From: Phycisphaerae bacterium
Lineage (GTDB): Bacteria > Planctomycetota > Phycisphaerae > Phycisphaerales > UBA1924
DNA: 64,000 nt
Assembly: GCA_014192545.1 (NCBI GenBank)
Contig: BJHL01000004.1
Coordinates: 62,001-126,000 of the forward strand
Direction of reading: 5' to 3'
Shown: in pieces, positions 16,968 to 26,066 of the stretch
Layout: every line of letters starts with the position of its first letter
Position numbering within the stretch: the stretch's first letter is position 1
Program-made: the position numbers and the translations under genes
Notes under the pieces: model-generated
Seen by the model: only the letters and a program-made list of their open reading frames with translations
Databases searched by the model: none
Told to the model about the DNA's origin: nothing

Positions 16968-18017
16968 CTAATGCACCACCATGGGCAGCATTTCTTGCAC
17001 GTGCCTGAGTGCCGACTTCAAATACTTCTGGTTGCTCCCCTCGATCGCAATGAGCGCCGGGGCACACGCGCCCATCAGCACGCGCCGCAAATTCGCCAAC
17101 TCGTTGTAATCCCCCACCGTGGGCAACCCGGCTTCTCGCCGCAGCCTTGCGAGCAAACTCACGGGCTTCACGTGTCCAATCCACTCCTCGTGCCCCCAGT
17201 ACTGCCGCTCCAAATACAGCGCATCCTCAATCCAATTCCCCGGATGCACCAGAGCTAGATCAATCAACACACAAGGCCCGTCTCCCGGAGCCGCCAGCGT
17301 GCAACCCGGCGCAACCCGCCGCAACGCATTCGCAACATGCAAGTCGCCATGACACCACGTATCAATCGTGCGTGCCTCCCACCTTGCCTGCAAACTTGGC
17401 AAGTGCTTGAGCACATGCCGAATCGCCTCGCTCCACTGCTGAAAATCCGCAATCGCATGCTCATGGCTCAAGTGCCGCGCCCGCTCAAGCAGCATGGACC
17501 AATCCGGACTCTTGTACCGCCCCGCCACCGGCTTGTGCTTCCCCGCCGCCTGATGAAACTCCAAAACGCGCGTCATCAGTTCCGTCACCATCGCCGCGTT
17601 CATGTGCCGCGGCAAGTGATCTCCCGCCAATCGCTCCGTGACCACCCACGCCATGTCATAGCTGCCAAGCTGCGTGCCATGCGCCAGCACGCGCGGCGTC
17701 GCACGATCACGGGCCTCCGCAAACTTCTCTTCATCATCACAAGCTGTACACAACGTCACACACCCCAGCCCTGTGGTCCATTCATACTCCACCGGACCAA
17801 TCGGAAACTTCACCAGCACAGGCACCGGCTGCTGCGAATTCCGCATGCGATACGTCGAAAATCCCGTCGATGCCCCGCCCCGCTGCCACGCCGCGTGAAA
17901 CCACTCCACAGGTCCCAGCCGATGCTCGCACACTTCATGCAATACCGGTTCAAGTGCAGCGGCAAGGCCGGAGTGCGCTGGTGATCCACCATCGTGTGCC
18001 TGTACGGCGTGGGGCAT
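16968..18017 (-). CDS. Aminoglycoside phosphotransferase (APH) family kinase-like protein
   Basis: The 349-residue protein has the APH/choline-kinase fold signature: the catalytic loop WCHGDLHVANALRR (Brenner-type HGDxxxxN) and metal-binding CVLIDLALVHPG about 25 residues later. The substrate is unknown; family members phosphorylate small molecules such as aminoglycosides, homoserine or choline. In place of the usual Asp-x-Glu after the loop it has IDLALV, so the second metal ligand is as expected (Asp) but the context is atypical. The ATG at 18017 is chosen; a GTG 30 bases upstream is an alternative and neither has a good ribosome binding site. Confidence 0.8.
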   Translation of the reverse strand: MPHAVQAHDGGSPAHSGLAAALEPVLHEVCEHRLGPVEWFHAAWQRGGASTGFSTYRMRNSQQPVPVLVKFPIGPVEYEWTTGLGCVTLCTACDDEEKFAEARDRATPRVLAHGTQLGSYDMAWVVTERLAGDHLPRHMNAAMVTELMTRVLEFHQAAGKHKPVAGRYKSPDWSMLLERARHLSHEHAIADFQQWSEAIRHVLKHLPSLQARWEARTIDTWCHGDLHVANALRRVAPGCTLAAPGDGPCVLIDLALVHPGNWIEDALYLERQYWGHEEWIGHVKPVSLLARLRREAGLPTVGDYNELANLRRVLMGACAPALIAIEGSNQKYLKSALRHVQEMLPMVVH

Positions 18018-18110
18018 TCGCCACAAGCGTACCACGCCAAAGCTCACGCCGAAAGTTCGCGTGCGTCCCCTAAATCTGTCATTGTGTCTGTCAGTGCTTC
18101 CGCCGACGCA

Positions 18111-20156
18111 TCAATCATCCGCCAACACACGCGGCCCCTGGCTCTGCAAACTCAGCAAGTGCGAATACATGCCCTGACTGCTCGCAAGCTGATCGTGCGG
18201 CCCTTGCTCCGTCACTCGGCCCTGCTCCAGCACGATAATGCTGTCGGCATTGCGAATCGTGCTCAGCCGGTGCGCAATCACAAAGCACGTGCGATTCTTC
18301 ATCAGCGTCGCCAAGCTCTGCTGAATGAGTTGCTCGCTCTCACTGTCCAAGTTGCTCGTCGCTTCATCGAGAATCAGTATCAGCGGATCCGCCAAAATCG
18401 CCCGCGCAATCGCAATCCGCTGCTTCTGCCCGCCCGACAATCGCACGCCGCGCTCGCCGATCATGGTTTGGTAACCCTTCTCGGTCTGCGAAATAAACTC
18501 ATGCGCATGCGCCGCCCGCGCCGCGGCGATGATCTCACTCTGCGTCGCATCACGCTTGCCATACGCGATGTTCTCGGCAATCGTGCCATCAAACAAGAAC
18601 ACATCCTGCTCGACAATCCCCAACAAACTGCGGTAACTTGCAATCGAGATTTCCCGCAAATTTACGCCATCCAAGAACACATCGCCAGTTGTCGGATCAT
18701 AAAACCGCGCAATCAGATTGCACAACGTCGTCTTGCCCGCACCGCTAGGCCCCACCAGCGCAATCGTCTGTCCCGGCTTCGCCAGCAAATTGATATTCAT
18801 CAGCACCTGCCGCGCAGGCTTGGTTGATGCCTTCGCTTCCGCCACCGTTTCTTCCACCCGCTCGCGACCAGGCTCTTCATTCCGCACGCCGTCGTTCTTG
18901 CTCGGATACGTAAAGCTCACATTCCGCAACTCAATCTGCCCGCGCGAAGTCTCGCGCGAAACCGTGCTCGTTGGCTTGTCTGTCGCAAATTCCTTCTCTT
19001 CATCCAGCAGCGTCAACACGCGATCCAGCGCCGCCAAGTTGCTCTGAATATTCGCCGCCGTACTCGTCAGCGTCTCCAGCGGCCCAAGCAACATCAGCAA
19101 GTACGTCAGAAACATCATGAGGTCGCCAATCGTCAGCGACTTCTCCATGACCGCCGTCCCGCCATAAATCATCACCCCCGCGCTCGCCACCGGAATCAGC
19201 AGCCCCCACGCAATCTCCACAATCCGCGACCACCACCACGTGATGATCTCGATGCGCGTCATGTAATGCTGCCCCGCCACAAACCTCGCATTCTCGCTCC
19301 GGCTGCGCCCAAACCCGCGAACCACCCGCAGCCCGCCGAACGCTTCAGTCGCATGCGCATCCACTTGTTGCCGCATCTGCTTCGCATCACGAAACAGCGG
19401 CCTGATCTTGCTGATCCACGTCTTGTGCGTCACCCAAACGGCGGGAATGCACAGGAGCCCGCCCGCAAGCAATCGCCAATCCGTAAACGCCAAAATCACC
19501 AGCGTTCCCGCCATGGTGATAATCGCCCGCCACGGGTTGTAAATCATGCTGAACAGCAACTCACCCGCCAGCCCCGCATCTTCGCGCAGCAAGCTCGACA
19601 TGCCGCCTGACTTGTAATGTTGAATGCGATGCAAAGGCAATTGAATCGCATGATGAAACGCCCGCCGACGCATGCCCACCTGCACGCGCTTGGTCACGCG
19701 CGTCATCTGCCATCGCCCCACAATGCCGACAAATACCGCAACCGCCGACAGCACCACCATCACCCCGCCTAGCCACCACAACAACTGCTTGCGATGCGTC
19801 TCTACATCCGCCACGCTGATGCGCAGCACATCCAACACGCGCTGCGGCAACCCCGCCGGTCCCGGATTATCCGTAATGATGTAATCAATCGCCACCTTGG
19901 TCGCCGCCGGCAGCACCAGCGAAATCAACGTCATGACCGTGACCGTGACCAGCGCGAGATAGACATACCCCTGATGCCCCCGACACTGCTGCCAAAACGC
20001 CCGAAACAACTGCCAAAACCCGCGCGTGGGCTTGCCCCCCTTGCGCCGCCCCACCCGCCCCTTGTCGTCGGTCTTAGTCGCCCACTCGCTATCGCTCTTG
20101 CGACGCTGGTTGTACTGATCGATCTGACGTGAAGTAGCAAGGCGACGAGATAGCAT
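18111..20156 (-). CDS. ABC-type exporter, fused permease and ATPase (MsbA/lipid exporter-like)
   Basis: The 681-residue half-transporter begins with a basic cytoplasmic stretch and a six-helix membrane domain (from about residue 65), then an ATPase domain with Walker A GPSGAGKTT, Q-loop in GIVEQDVFLFDG, signature LSGGQKQRIAIARA, Walker B LILILDEATSNLD and H-loop AHRLST. All catalytic residues are present. A homodimer should export a lipid or other hydrophobic compound from the cytoplasm. A low-complexity insert rich in Glu and Lys (around KNDGVRNEEPGRER) interrupts the start of the ATPase domain. No partner transporter is adjacent. Confidence 0.95.
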   Translation of the reverse strand: MLSRRLATSRQIDQYNQRRKSDSEWATKTDDKGRVGRRKGGKPTRGFWQLFRAFWQQCRGHQGYVYLALVTVTVMTLISLVLPAATKVAIDYIITDNPGPAGLPQRVLDVLRISVADVETHRKQLLWWLGGVMVVLSAVAVFVGIVGRWQMTRVTKRVQVGMRRRAFHHAIQLPLHRIQHYKSGGMSSLLREDAGLAGELLFSMIYNPWRAIITMAGTLVILAFTDWRLLAGGLLCIPAVWVTHKTWISKIRPLFRDAKQMRQQVDAHATEAFGGLRVVRGFGRSRSENARFVAGQHYMTRIEIITWWWSRIVEIAWGLLIPVASAGVMIYGGTAVMEKSLTIGDLMMFLTYLLMLLGPLETLTSTAANIQSNLAALDRVLTLLDEEKEFATDKPTSTVSRETSRGQIELRNVSFTYPSKNDGVRNEEPGRERVEETVAEAKASTKPARQVLMNINLLAKPGQTIALVGPSGAGKTTLCNLIARFYDPTTGDVFLDGVNLREISIASYRSLLGIVEQDVFLFDGTIAENIAYGKRDATQSEIIAAARAAHAHEFISQTEKGYQTMIGERGVRLSGGQKQRIAIARAILADPLILILDEATSNLDSESEQLIQQSLATLMKNRTCFVIAHRLSTIRNADSIIVLEQGRVTEQGPHDQLASSQGMYSHLLSLQSQGPRVLADD

Positions 20157-20175
20157 TGCTGCAGTTTATGATGCC

Positions 20176-20283
20176 GGAGAACGGAGAACGGAGAACGGAG
20201 AGCGGAGAACGGAGAGCGGAGAACAGAGAGCAGAAGTCCGCCCGTTCCCTGTTCCCCGTTCCCCGCTCCCCGTTCCCCGTTCC
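20176..20283. repeat. Facing 7-bp tandem arrays (GGAGAAC and GTTCCCC)
   Basis: Eight units of GGAGAAC/GGAGAGC (20176-20235) are followed five bases later by about six units of GTTCCCC/GTTCCCT (20241-20283). The second set is the approximate reverse complement of the first, so the RNA or single-stranded DNA could fold into one large hairpin. The right arm overlaps the last codon of the DUF190 gene on the minus strand. Confidence 0.9.
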
Positions 20284-20621
20284 TACACCTTACTCGTCCG
20301 ATACGCAATCACATTCACCTTCTCCAGCGTGATCAGCCCCTCCTTCACCATCTTGTCCAAAATCGGTATGAACTTCTTGATCTTCTCGCTGCCGTCCACA
20401 ATCTCAACCACCACCGGCACATCATCCGCGATGCCCTGCTTGTTCACCGCGTGAATCAGCGAATTCGCGCCGTAACTCATGATGCCCTTGAGCACCGTCG
20501 CACCCGCCAGTCCTTCGCTGCGAGCCTTCTTCACGATTTCCTGAAAGAGCGGCTTGCCCTCCCACTCATCGTTCTCGTCGATAAAAACCCGTAGCAACTG
20601 GCCTTCGCCTTCAATCTTCAT
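20283..20621 (-). CDS. DUF190 family protein
   Basis: A 112-residue PII-like protein of the DUF190 family: LRVFIDENDEWEGKPLFQEIVKKARSEGLAGATVLKGIMSYG is the family core, followed by DDVPVVVEIVD and the C-terminal IPILDKMVKEGLITLEKVNVI. Family members are often next to fluoride channel crcB; none is present here. GGAGG sits ahead of the ATG at 20621. The role is probably regulatory ligand binding; the ligand is not known. Confidence 0.92.
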   Translation of the reverse strand: MKIEGEGQLLRVFIDENDEWEGKPLFQEIVKKARSEGLAGATVLKGIMSYGANSLIHAVNKQGIADDVPVVVEIVDGSEKIKKFIPILDKMVKEGLITLEKVNVIAYRTSKV

Positions 20622-20685
20622 GGCGTGCCTCCAACCCCGCGGTTTCCAATGATCCGCACGCAGTATACCAGAAATTCCCAAATCC

Positions 20686-20720
20686 CGACGCCGGACCTAA
20701 GGCTTTGCGAAGGTCCAGAT
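20686..20720. repeat. Dispersed palindromic repeat, copy 1
   Basis: The sequence CGACGCCGGACCT, AGGC, TTGCGAAGGTCC is a palindrome-containing element; a second copy with three base differences is at 25085-25119, after the 24274 gene. GGACCT and AGGTCC form the arms. Confidence 0.85.
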
Positions 20721-20748
20721 CAAATCACCAACAAATCCAGCCCCAATT

Positions 20749-21549
20749 TCACTCCCCCAGCAACTTGCTGCGCTTTGGCCCCGCCTTGAACTGAGGCTTC
20801 GCCGCCAGCGCCTTGCGAATTGTCGCCATCGCCACATCAGGCGAGTCTGTTACCGTCAGCAGGTCCATGTCCTCCGGATTGATCGTCTTCCCCGCCACCA
20901 TGGTGTCGCACAGAAAGTCCAGCAATGGCTTCCAATACGCTTCGCCCATCAGCACCACCGGAAAATTCTCAATCTTCCGCGTCTGCACCAGCGTCAACGC
21001 TTCAAACAACTCGTCCATGGTGCCAAACCCGCCAGGCAGCACCACAAACGCATAGCTGTACTTCACCAGCATCACCTTGCGCACAAAAAAGTACTTGAAA
21101 TCCACGAACTTATCCACATACGGATTGGGCTTCTGCTCCATGGGCAGCACGATGTTGCACCCGATGCTCCGCCCACCCGCCTCGCGCGCCCCGCGATTGG
21201 CACTCTCCATGATCCCAGGCCCGCCCCCGGTCATGGTCGTCAGCCCCGCCTTCGCAATCCGCTTGCCCACCTCGCGCCCAAGCTCGTAATACGGATGCCC
21301 CGCCGGGAACCTCGCGCTGCCGAACACCGTCACGCAAGGCCCCACAAAATGCAACCCGCGAAAACCGCGAATGAACTCCGCGAAAATCCGCGCCGCTCGC
21401 AAAAACTCGCTCGCTCGCGCCCGAGGTCCATCCAAAAAATCCGGCACATCGCCCCCGCCCGGACCCATCCGCCAAATCGGCGTGTTCGGATCAGCAATCG
21501 GAATGTCAGCGGCATCAGGTAGCGGCGAGTTGTTAGGGTCAGCGTCCAT
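20749..21549 (-). CDS. LOG family protein (TIGR00730-type Rossmann fold)
   Basis: The 266-residue protein contains the LOG family motifs TGGGPGIMESANRGA and PGGFGTMDELFEALTLVQ. Family members include cytokinin riboside 5'-monophosphate phosphoribohydrolases and PpnN-type nucleosidases that release a base from nucleotide monophosphates; the exact substrate here is unknown. The N-terminal 50 residues are family-specific extension. It is divergent from the PAS-LuxR gene at 21809. Confidence 0.9.
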   Translation of the reverse strand: MDADPNNSPLPDAADIPIADPNTPIWRMGPGGGDVPDFLDGPRARASEFLRAARIFAEFIRGFRGLHFVGPCVTVFGSARFPAGHPYYELGREVGKRIAKAGLTTMTGGGPGIMESANRGAREAGGRSIGCNIVLPMEQKPNPYVDKFVDFKYFFVRKVMLVKYSYAFVVLPGGFGTMDELFEALTLVQTRKIENFPVVLMGEAYWKPLLDFLCDTMVAGKTINPEDMDLLTVTDSPDVAMATIRKALAAKPQFKAGPKRSKLLGE

Positions 21550-21808
21550 AGCGGTATCTGTTCATACGTCGGCATACTCGGTAACGCCACACCAGTCGCA
21601 AAGCGGACAAACCCCTCGATATTACTGGGATTACTCGCAATTCCTAATCTTTCAGTACATAATGAAAAAACCGTGCATTTCTATGGCACAAGCGAATCCA
21701 CTGGTCCTTTAGCAGCGCAATCACTGTCGGCCATGCCACTTCTCATTGTCCGGTCGGGTCCGGTGAATGAGATTTGTCTGGGCACGCTCTTTGGAAGCGA
21801 GGCCTCTC

Positions 21809-22501
21809 ATGACGACCACAGTGTACAAGGAAGTTCAATCCCACAAGTCCAGCACGTGTCCCACGACGGACGCCACCTGGCTTTGGACCACATTTGTCGA
21901 CGAGTCCAGCATGCCCATCTTCGTGGTCAACCACGCCGGTGTGGTCGAGATGGCCAACCTCGCGGGCACGCAGCTCTTGCGTAATGCAGCCGACGAACGC
22001 GTCATCGGCAAATCACTCGCCGATCTGCTGGGCGAAGACCACGCCCGCGAACGCCTCGAGCACGTGCAAGCAGTGCTCAGCACAGGCCGCACCATCGTCT
22101 TCGAAGAAATGCGTCGCGGCAAGCAAATCCGCTGCGTCATGCGTTCAATTCCCACCACCAACGGCAGCAAGTCCGTTCTGGTCACGGCGTACATCTCAGC
22201 CCTTCACGCGCCTTACCAGAATGGTTACGCCACCGTCCGCGCCAAGAACAACGACGCCGGCAAACTGGGCACGCTGACGACTCGCGAAGTCGAAATCCTC
22301 AAACTCATCGGCCTTGGCATGAGCACCATCGACATCGCCAAGCACCTGGGCCGCAGCGTCAAGACCATCGAATGGCACCGCGTCAGCTTGGGTGAAAAGC
22401 TCGGCGTCGTCAACCGTGTCGAACTCGCTCGCATCGCCATCGCCGCCGGCATGGTGAGCCTAGACGAAAAGGCTCCCCTCCAAACCTCAACCAAAGACTG
22501 A
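21809..22501 (+). CDS. PAS-LuxR transcriptional regulator
   Basis: The 230-residue protein has a PAS domain (about residues 35-130; IFVVNHAGVVEMANLAGTQLL) and a C-terminal LuxR-type helix-turn-helix, LTTREVEILKLIGLGMSTIDIAKHLGRSVKTIEWHR. It should bind DNA in response to a signal sensed by PAS or a partner kinase. GAGG lies six bases ahead of the ATG at 21809. A strong terminator follows, so it is a single-gene transcript. No target is evident. Confidence 0.9.
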   Translation: MTTTVYKEVQSHKSSTCPTTDATWLWTTFVDESSMPIFVVNHAGVVEMANLAGTQLLRNAADERVIGKSLADLLGEDHARERLEHVQAVLSTGRTIVFEEMRRGKQIRCVMRSIPTTNGSKSVLVTAYISALHAPYQNGYATVRAKNNDAGKLGTLTTREVEILKLIGLGMSTIDIAKHLGRSVKTIEWHRVSLGEKLGVVNRVELARIAIAAGMVSLDEKAPLQTSTKD

Positions 22502-22525
22502 ACACAACGAATCCCGCTCGGGTGG

Positions 22526-22558
22526 AGGCGGTGATAGCACCGCCTCCTTTCATTTTTG
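22526..22558 (+). terminator. Strong intrinsic terminator of the PAS-LuxR gene
   Basis: A 10-bp perfect stem (GGAGGCGGTG with its complement), an ATAG loop and a T-rich tail follow the stop codon by 24 bases. Confidence 0.92.
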
Positions 22559-22610
22559 TCATCATTTGAATCGTCTTTCCCGGATTTGCCAAACCAAGTG
22601 GCCTCCAACC

Positions 22611-22635
22611 GGGAATAATGATTCTGAGAATGCAA
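22611..22635 (+). promoter_or_regulatory. Putative Fur/Zur-family operator upstream of the metal-binding locus
   Basis: Two overlapping AT-rich dyads lie here. One is centred at 22620 (AATAAT, G, ATTCT; core AATGATT as in known Zur/Fur boxes) and the other at 22626 (ATTCT, G, AGAAT). They overlap the likely start region of the first gene. The link to Zur rests on this shape and on the two all3515-like proteins downstream; the exact consensus for this group is unknown to me. Confidence 0.35.
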
Positions 22636-23100
22636 TCTCACATCGCCCAAACTCCGGCAAGCCTCGCCCGCCGACTCCTCGGCCAGGCGACGCGTCAACT
22701 GCGCGATATGGTCGGCGTGATTGCCCTGTGGACACTCGTCTTCGGCTTGGGCCTGCTCGCATGGCTGCCCGCCATGCACAGCCGCACCCACCAGCTCTCT
22801 CACCAGTTTGGCCAAGCCACCGATTCTGCGCAGCCCTGCGACTCCGCTCACGCCTCCTGCCACCACGCCGCGTCGAACCACCAGTCGGCAAGCCCACCCG
22901 AAAACACGCCCACGCCCACACACAGCAATTGCGATATCTGCTCGCAGCTCATGCTCGCCCTGCTCTACGGCGCAGTGCCCTCCATCGACCCGCCCCTGCC
23001 CACCGCGGTGCTGGCTGAGCGCGTCGAAATCGGTCGCGAGCGCACCAGCGCACGCGAGCTTGCCCACTTGCCGCCCGCACGCGGCCCACCCTCCATCTGA
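22630..23100 (+). CDS. Small His/Cys-rich membrane-anchored protein, possible metal binder
   Basis: The product (about 156 residues from 22630; an ATG at 22618 and one at 22708 are also in frame and no start has a good ribosome binding site) has one hydrophobic helix (MVGVIALWTLVFGLGLLAWLPA) followed by a His-rich stretch HSRTHQLSHQF, CDSAHASCHHAASNH, and a CDICSQLM motif. Such His/Cys spacing suggests zinc or copper binding; the layout resembles DUF2946-type small proteins. It is the first gene after a Fur/Zur-like dyad, so metal-dependent expression is plausible. Confidence 0.6.
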   Translation: MQSHIAQTPASLARRLLGQATRQLRDMVGVIALWTLVFGLGLLAWLPAMHSRTHQLSHQFGQATDSAQPCDSAHASCHHAASNHQSASPPENTPTPTHSNCDICSQLMLALLYGAVPSIDPPLPTAVLAERVEIGRERTSARELAHLPPARGPPSI

Positions 23101-23323
23101 GGTTCTCGCACGTCACGCCCAGTGACGCTGTCTGCGCGCCCGCGCGTCCAGCGTGATTGACGCGAACCGGTGTTCGTCCACCATGGTTCGTCAGGCGTGC
23201 GTGCTTGCGCAGTCACACCGTTGCTGACGCGCCCAATATCCATCACGTTGACGCCTGCCGCGCCCTCCGCGCAGCTCACCCGCGTCCGTCCCTCTTCCAC
23301 CAATCTCAACCATCGAGGTACCC

Positions 23324-24133
23324 ATGCGTCCGCTCCGCGCGTTCACGCTTATCGAACTTCTCGTCGTCATCGCCATCATCGCCCTGCTGATTGGCATCCT
23401 GCTGCCCGCACTAGGCAAGACCCGCGTGGCCGCTCGCCAAGTGAAATGCATGAGCAACCTGCGTTCACTCGCCACCGCCCAGCAAAGCTACGCCAACGAG
23501 CATCGCGAGTATCTCATCGACGTGGGCCTACCTCACGGCGGCGTGGGCGACCCCGAAAAGAGCTTCATCTACACACTCAGCAGCTACTACGGCGCCGATG
23601 GCAAACGCTACAACACCAACGCCCTCAGCGAAGACTACACAACACCGCAAGTGCTCAAAAGCCCCGGCGATAAAAGCTCCTGGTGGCTCACACAAGACGG
23701 CGGCCAGCGCGAACGCGGCAGTGGCCCCTTCCGCCGAACCAGCTACGGCATGAACAACTTCCTCAGCGCCAACTACCCCGCAGGCAGCGACACGGTAGGC
23801 GACAGCATCATCTACAACCGCCTCGCTCTCATCACCATGCCCGCCAGCACCGTGCAGTTTCTGCTCATGACCGAGCAGCCCGCCAATCCCAGCGACACCA
23901 CCGGCGGCTTTGCGGTGAGCGATCATCCGCACGTTGAAAGCTGGGGCAACGCCATGCAAGGCCCCGCCCGCGCCACGCAAAACGTCTTCACCAGCAAATG
24001 GGGCGGCCCCGAAAAAAGCACCGAAGCCAAAAGCAACTACGCCTACCTCGACGGCCACGTCGTCGTCCACCGCTTCGCCAACGTCTACATCGACCAGTTC
24101 AGCAACCAGTTCGACCCAGGACTGGCGAAGTGA
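23324..24133 (+). CDS. Solitary type II pseudopilin-like protein, putative Zur locus
   Basis: The 269-residue protein has the prepilin signal [27 protein letters not shown] with Ala at -1 and Glu at +5, then a globular part. The C-terminal motif [13 protein letters not shown] corresponds to the DG-H part of the planctomycete H-X9-DG region. GAGG lies just ahead of the ATG. Its closest relative in layout is the pseudopilin at 6704 in the B12 operon. It is separated from the His/Cys-rich gene by 220 bases and followed by facing repeat arrays. Confidence 0.85.
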   Translation: MRPLRAFTLIELLVVIAIIALLIGILLPALGKTRVAARQVKCMSNLRSLATAQQSYANEHREYLIDVGLPHGGVGDPEKSFIYTLSSYYGADGKRYNTNALSEDYTTPQVLKSPGDKSSWWLTQDGGQRERGSGPFRRTSYGMNNFLSANYPAGSDTVGDSIIYNRLALITMPASTVQFLLMTEQPANPSDTTGGFAVSDHPHVESWGNAMQGPARATQNVFTSKWGGPEKSTEAKSNYAYLDGHVVVHRFANVYIDQFSNQFDPGLAK

Positions 24134-24250
24134 GAAGAAGTAACGAAGTGACGAAGTGACGGAGTGATGAACGCACCTGCTCACCCACTCACCCACTCAC
24201 CCACTCACCCACTCACCCACTCACCTCCTCACCCACTCACCCGCTCACCC
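24127..24250. repeat. Facing 8-bp tandem arrays (GAAGTGAC and ACTCACCC)
   Basis: Five imperfect GAAGTGAC-type units (24127-24170) are followed by about nine copies of ACTCACCC (24180-24250). The second array is roughly complementary to the purine-rich first (read GGGTGAGT on the other strand). The arrays begin inside the last codons of the pseudopilin gene. Confidence 0.85.
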
Positions 24251-24273
24251 CAGAACCCCTCAAGGACTCCCCC

Positions 24274-25083
24274 ATGCCCCCCACCCTCCTCGCCTCCCTC
24301 GCCCTCACCTCCGCCGCTTTCGCGCAGGTTCACGAGGGCGACATCATCCTCGACACCACCACCGGCACAATTCGCACCGGCGGCCTGGTTGCCAACACCT
24401 TCGAAGAACGCCGCGTCTTTGTCGCTGATCTGGGCTTCATCGCGCCCTTCTTCACCAGCGATCCGGGCTTTGACAACATCGCCGGCACGTTCGTCCCCGG
24501 CAGTCGCAACGGCTTCACGATTCAAGACGCCTTGCGCAAATGGGACGGCAGCGACTTTGACGAAGTCAGCATCGAACGCATCGACATCGCTCGCAGCACA
24601 CTCAGCGCACAAACCCCGGTCGCGCCCTCAACCGTCACCGGCTTCACGCTCAGCGTGGGCACCAACGGCCAGTGGCACCGCCACTATGAATACACGCTCT
24701 TCGCACCAACATCACCCACGCCGCTCACACCGCGCGACGGCATTTACCTGCTGAAAATGACGCTCTGGAGCAACAACGCCCAGCTCCAAGAAAGCTCGCC
24801 CTTCTACATCCTCTTCAACCAAAACGCAACCACGGCTGACGTGCTCGCCGCTCAGCGATTCGTGACCAACACCTTCATCAACCCACCCGCAGGCTGCGAC
24901 ACCATCGACTTCAACAACAACGGCGTCTTTCCCGAAGACCAAGACGTGATCGACTTCTTCAGCGTTCTCGCCGGCGCCGAGTGCGCAGCGTGCAGCGACA
25001 TCGACTTCAACAACAACGCAGTCTTCCCCGAAGACCAAGACGTCATCGACTTCTTCAACGTCCTCGCCGGCGGCACCTGCTAA
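24274..25083 (+). CDS. all3515-like secreted protein with dockerin-like repeats
   Basis: The 269-residue protein has a short signal peptide (MPPTLLASLALTSAAFA), then VHEGDIILDTTTGTIRTGG, VFVADLGFIAPFFTSDPGF and IYLLKMTLWS, a body resembling the cyanobacterial all3515 family of Zur-repressed proteins as I recall it. Two DFNNN-type dockerin-like repeats end it (about residues 205-268). AAGGA lies ahead of the ATG. A related body occurs in the next gene, so one may be a duplicate. The role is inferred to be surface zinc capture or storage. Confidence 0.75.
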   Translation: MPPTLLASLALTSAAFAQVHEGDIILDTTTGTIRTGGLVANTFEERRVFVADLGFIAPFFTSDPGFDNIAGTFVPGSRNGFTIQDALRKWDGSDFDEVSIERIDIARSTLSAQTPVAPSTVTGFTLSVGTNGQWHRHYEYTLFAPTSPTPLTPRDGIYLLKMTLWSNNAQLQESSPFYILFNQNATTADVLAAQRFVTNTFINPPAGCDTIDFNNNGVFPEDQDVIDFFSVLAGAECAACSDIDFNNNAVFPEDQDVIDFFNVLAGGTC

Positions 25084-25084
25084 C

Positions 25085-25119
25085 CGACGCCGGACCTGAG
25101 GCCTTGCGAAGGTCCGGAT
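25085..25119. repeat. Dispersed palindromic repeat, copy 2
   Basis: Same element as at 20686-20720 with three substitutions; it begins right after the stop of the 24274 gene. GGACCT and AGGTCC are the arms. Confidence 0.85.
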
Positions 25120-25253
25120 GAAACCACCAACCAATTCCCAGTCCCACCAACCCGTTTGTTCGTCCCCTTCGTCCGTCCCTTCATCCGCCCCGCGCCACCG
25201 TGTCGGATGCCATTCGTACCTCTGGCAAAGTTCATTTCGTGAGGAGATCATTC

Positions 25254-25925
25254 ATGCACACCCGCAACACCACCGTGCTGGCGATGACCGCTGGCGTCTT
25301 GGGCGCACTGACCGCGCCCGCTCTTGCAGCCATTCCCGAAGGCGATGTCTTCCTTTCACTCGAAGGTGGCCAACTCCGTACTGGCCTCATCAGCGAAGAT
25401 GGCACAGAAATCACGCCCGGCATCCGTGTCTTCTTTGCCGAGTTCGGCATCGACGTGCCCAACGTCACCGATGAGCCCGGCGTGCAAAGCCTGGCCGCAG
25501 GACTTGGCGCCGCCACCAGTTTCCGCTTCGACATTCTCAAGTCCGTTCGCAAGTGGAACGGCACCAACTTCAACACGCTCGCTACCGAAACGCTCACGGG
25601 CGACCTTGGCCCCCTCAGCGTGACGAGCCCCGCAACTGATACCTTCACGGCTGGCTTTTCCATTCCGCTCGACCCATCCGGCAGCCACGAGCACCCAGAC
25701 TGGACGCTCAACTCCCCCGCCACCGACGGCGTCTACCTGCTCGAAGTGCAATGGGAACTCAGCACAGGCCAGATCAGCCCCTTCACCTGGATGCTCTGGT
25801 CACAGAACGAAACGCAAGTCGTGAACCAAGCCGCTTACGACTGGGCAACGGCCAACGTGCCCACGCCTGGCGCAGCTGGTTTGCTCGCTATCGGCGGCTT
25901 GCTCGCCGCGCGTCGTCGCCGGTGA
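25254..25925 (+). CDS. all3515-like PEP-CTERM-anchored surface protein
   Basis: The 223-residue protein has a signal peptide (to about AALAAIPEG), a body with GDVFLSLEGGQLRTGL, VFFAEFGIDVPNVTDEPG and GVYLLEVQWELS, and a C-terminal tail VPTPGAAGLLAIGGLLAARRRR fitting PEP-CTERM anchoring. It is a sibling of the protein at 24274 but anchored instead of carrying dockerin-like repeats. GAGGAG lies seven bases ahead of the ATG. It is the last gene of the putative metal locus; a terminator follows at 26067. Confidence 0.82.
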   Translation: MHTRNTTVLAMTAGVLGALTAPALAAIPEGDVFLSLEGGQLRTGLISEDGTEITPGIRVFFAEFGIDVPNVTDEPGVQSLAAGLGAATSFRFDILKSVRKWNGTNFNTLATETLTGDLGPLSVTSPATDTFTAGFSIPLDPSGSHEHPDWTLNSPATDGVYLLEVQWELSTGQISPFTWMLWSQNETQVVNQAAYDWATANVPTPGAAGLLAIGGLLAARRRR

Positions 25926-26066
25926 TGACTCGTCTTCGCGCTGTGTCTGGGTAGAGCACAGTGCGACCTTTGCTCGCTCGATATGCATGACGAACCCGTG
26001 CGAAAGCACGCGGGGCATACGAGTGAGCACATCCCACGCGGCGATTCGTCGCTGCGATGGGGGCTG

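Noticed and set aside
22618-22629. ATG at 22618 as start of the His/Cys-rich protein
   Set aside because: It lies within the AT-rich dyad that is the candidate operator; 22630 or 22708 is more likely, though not proven.
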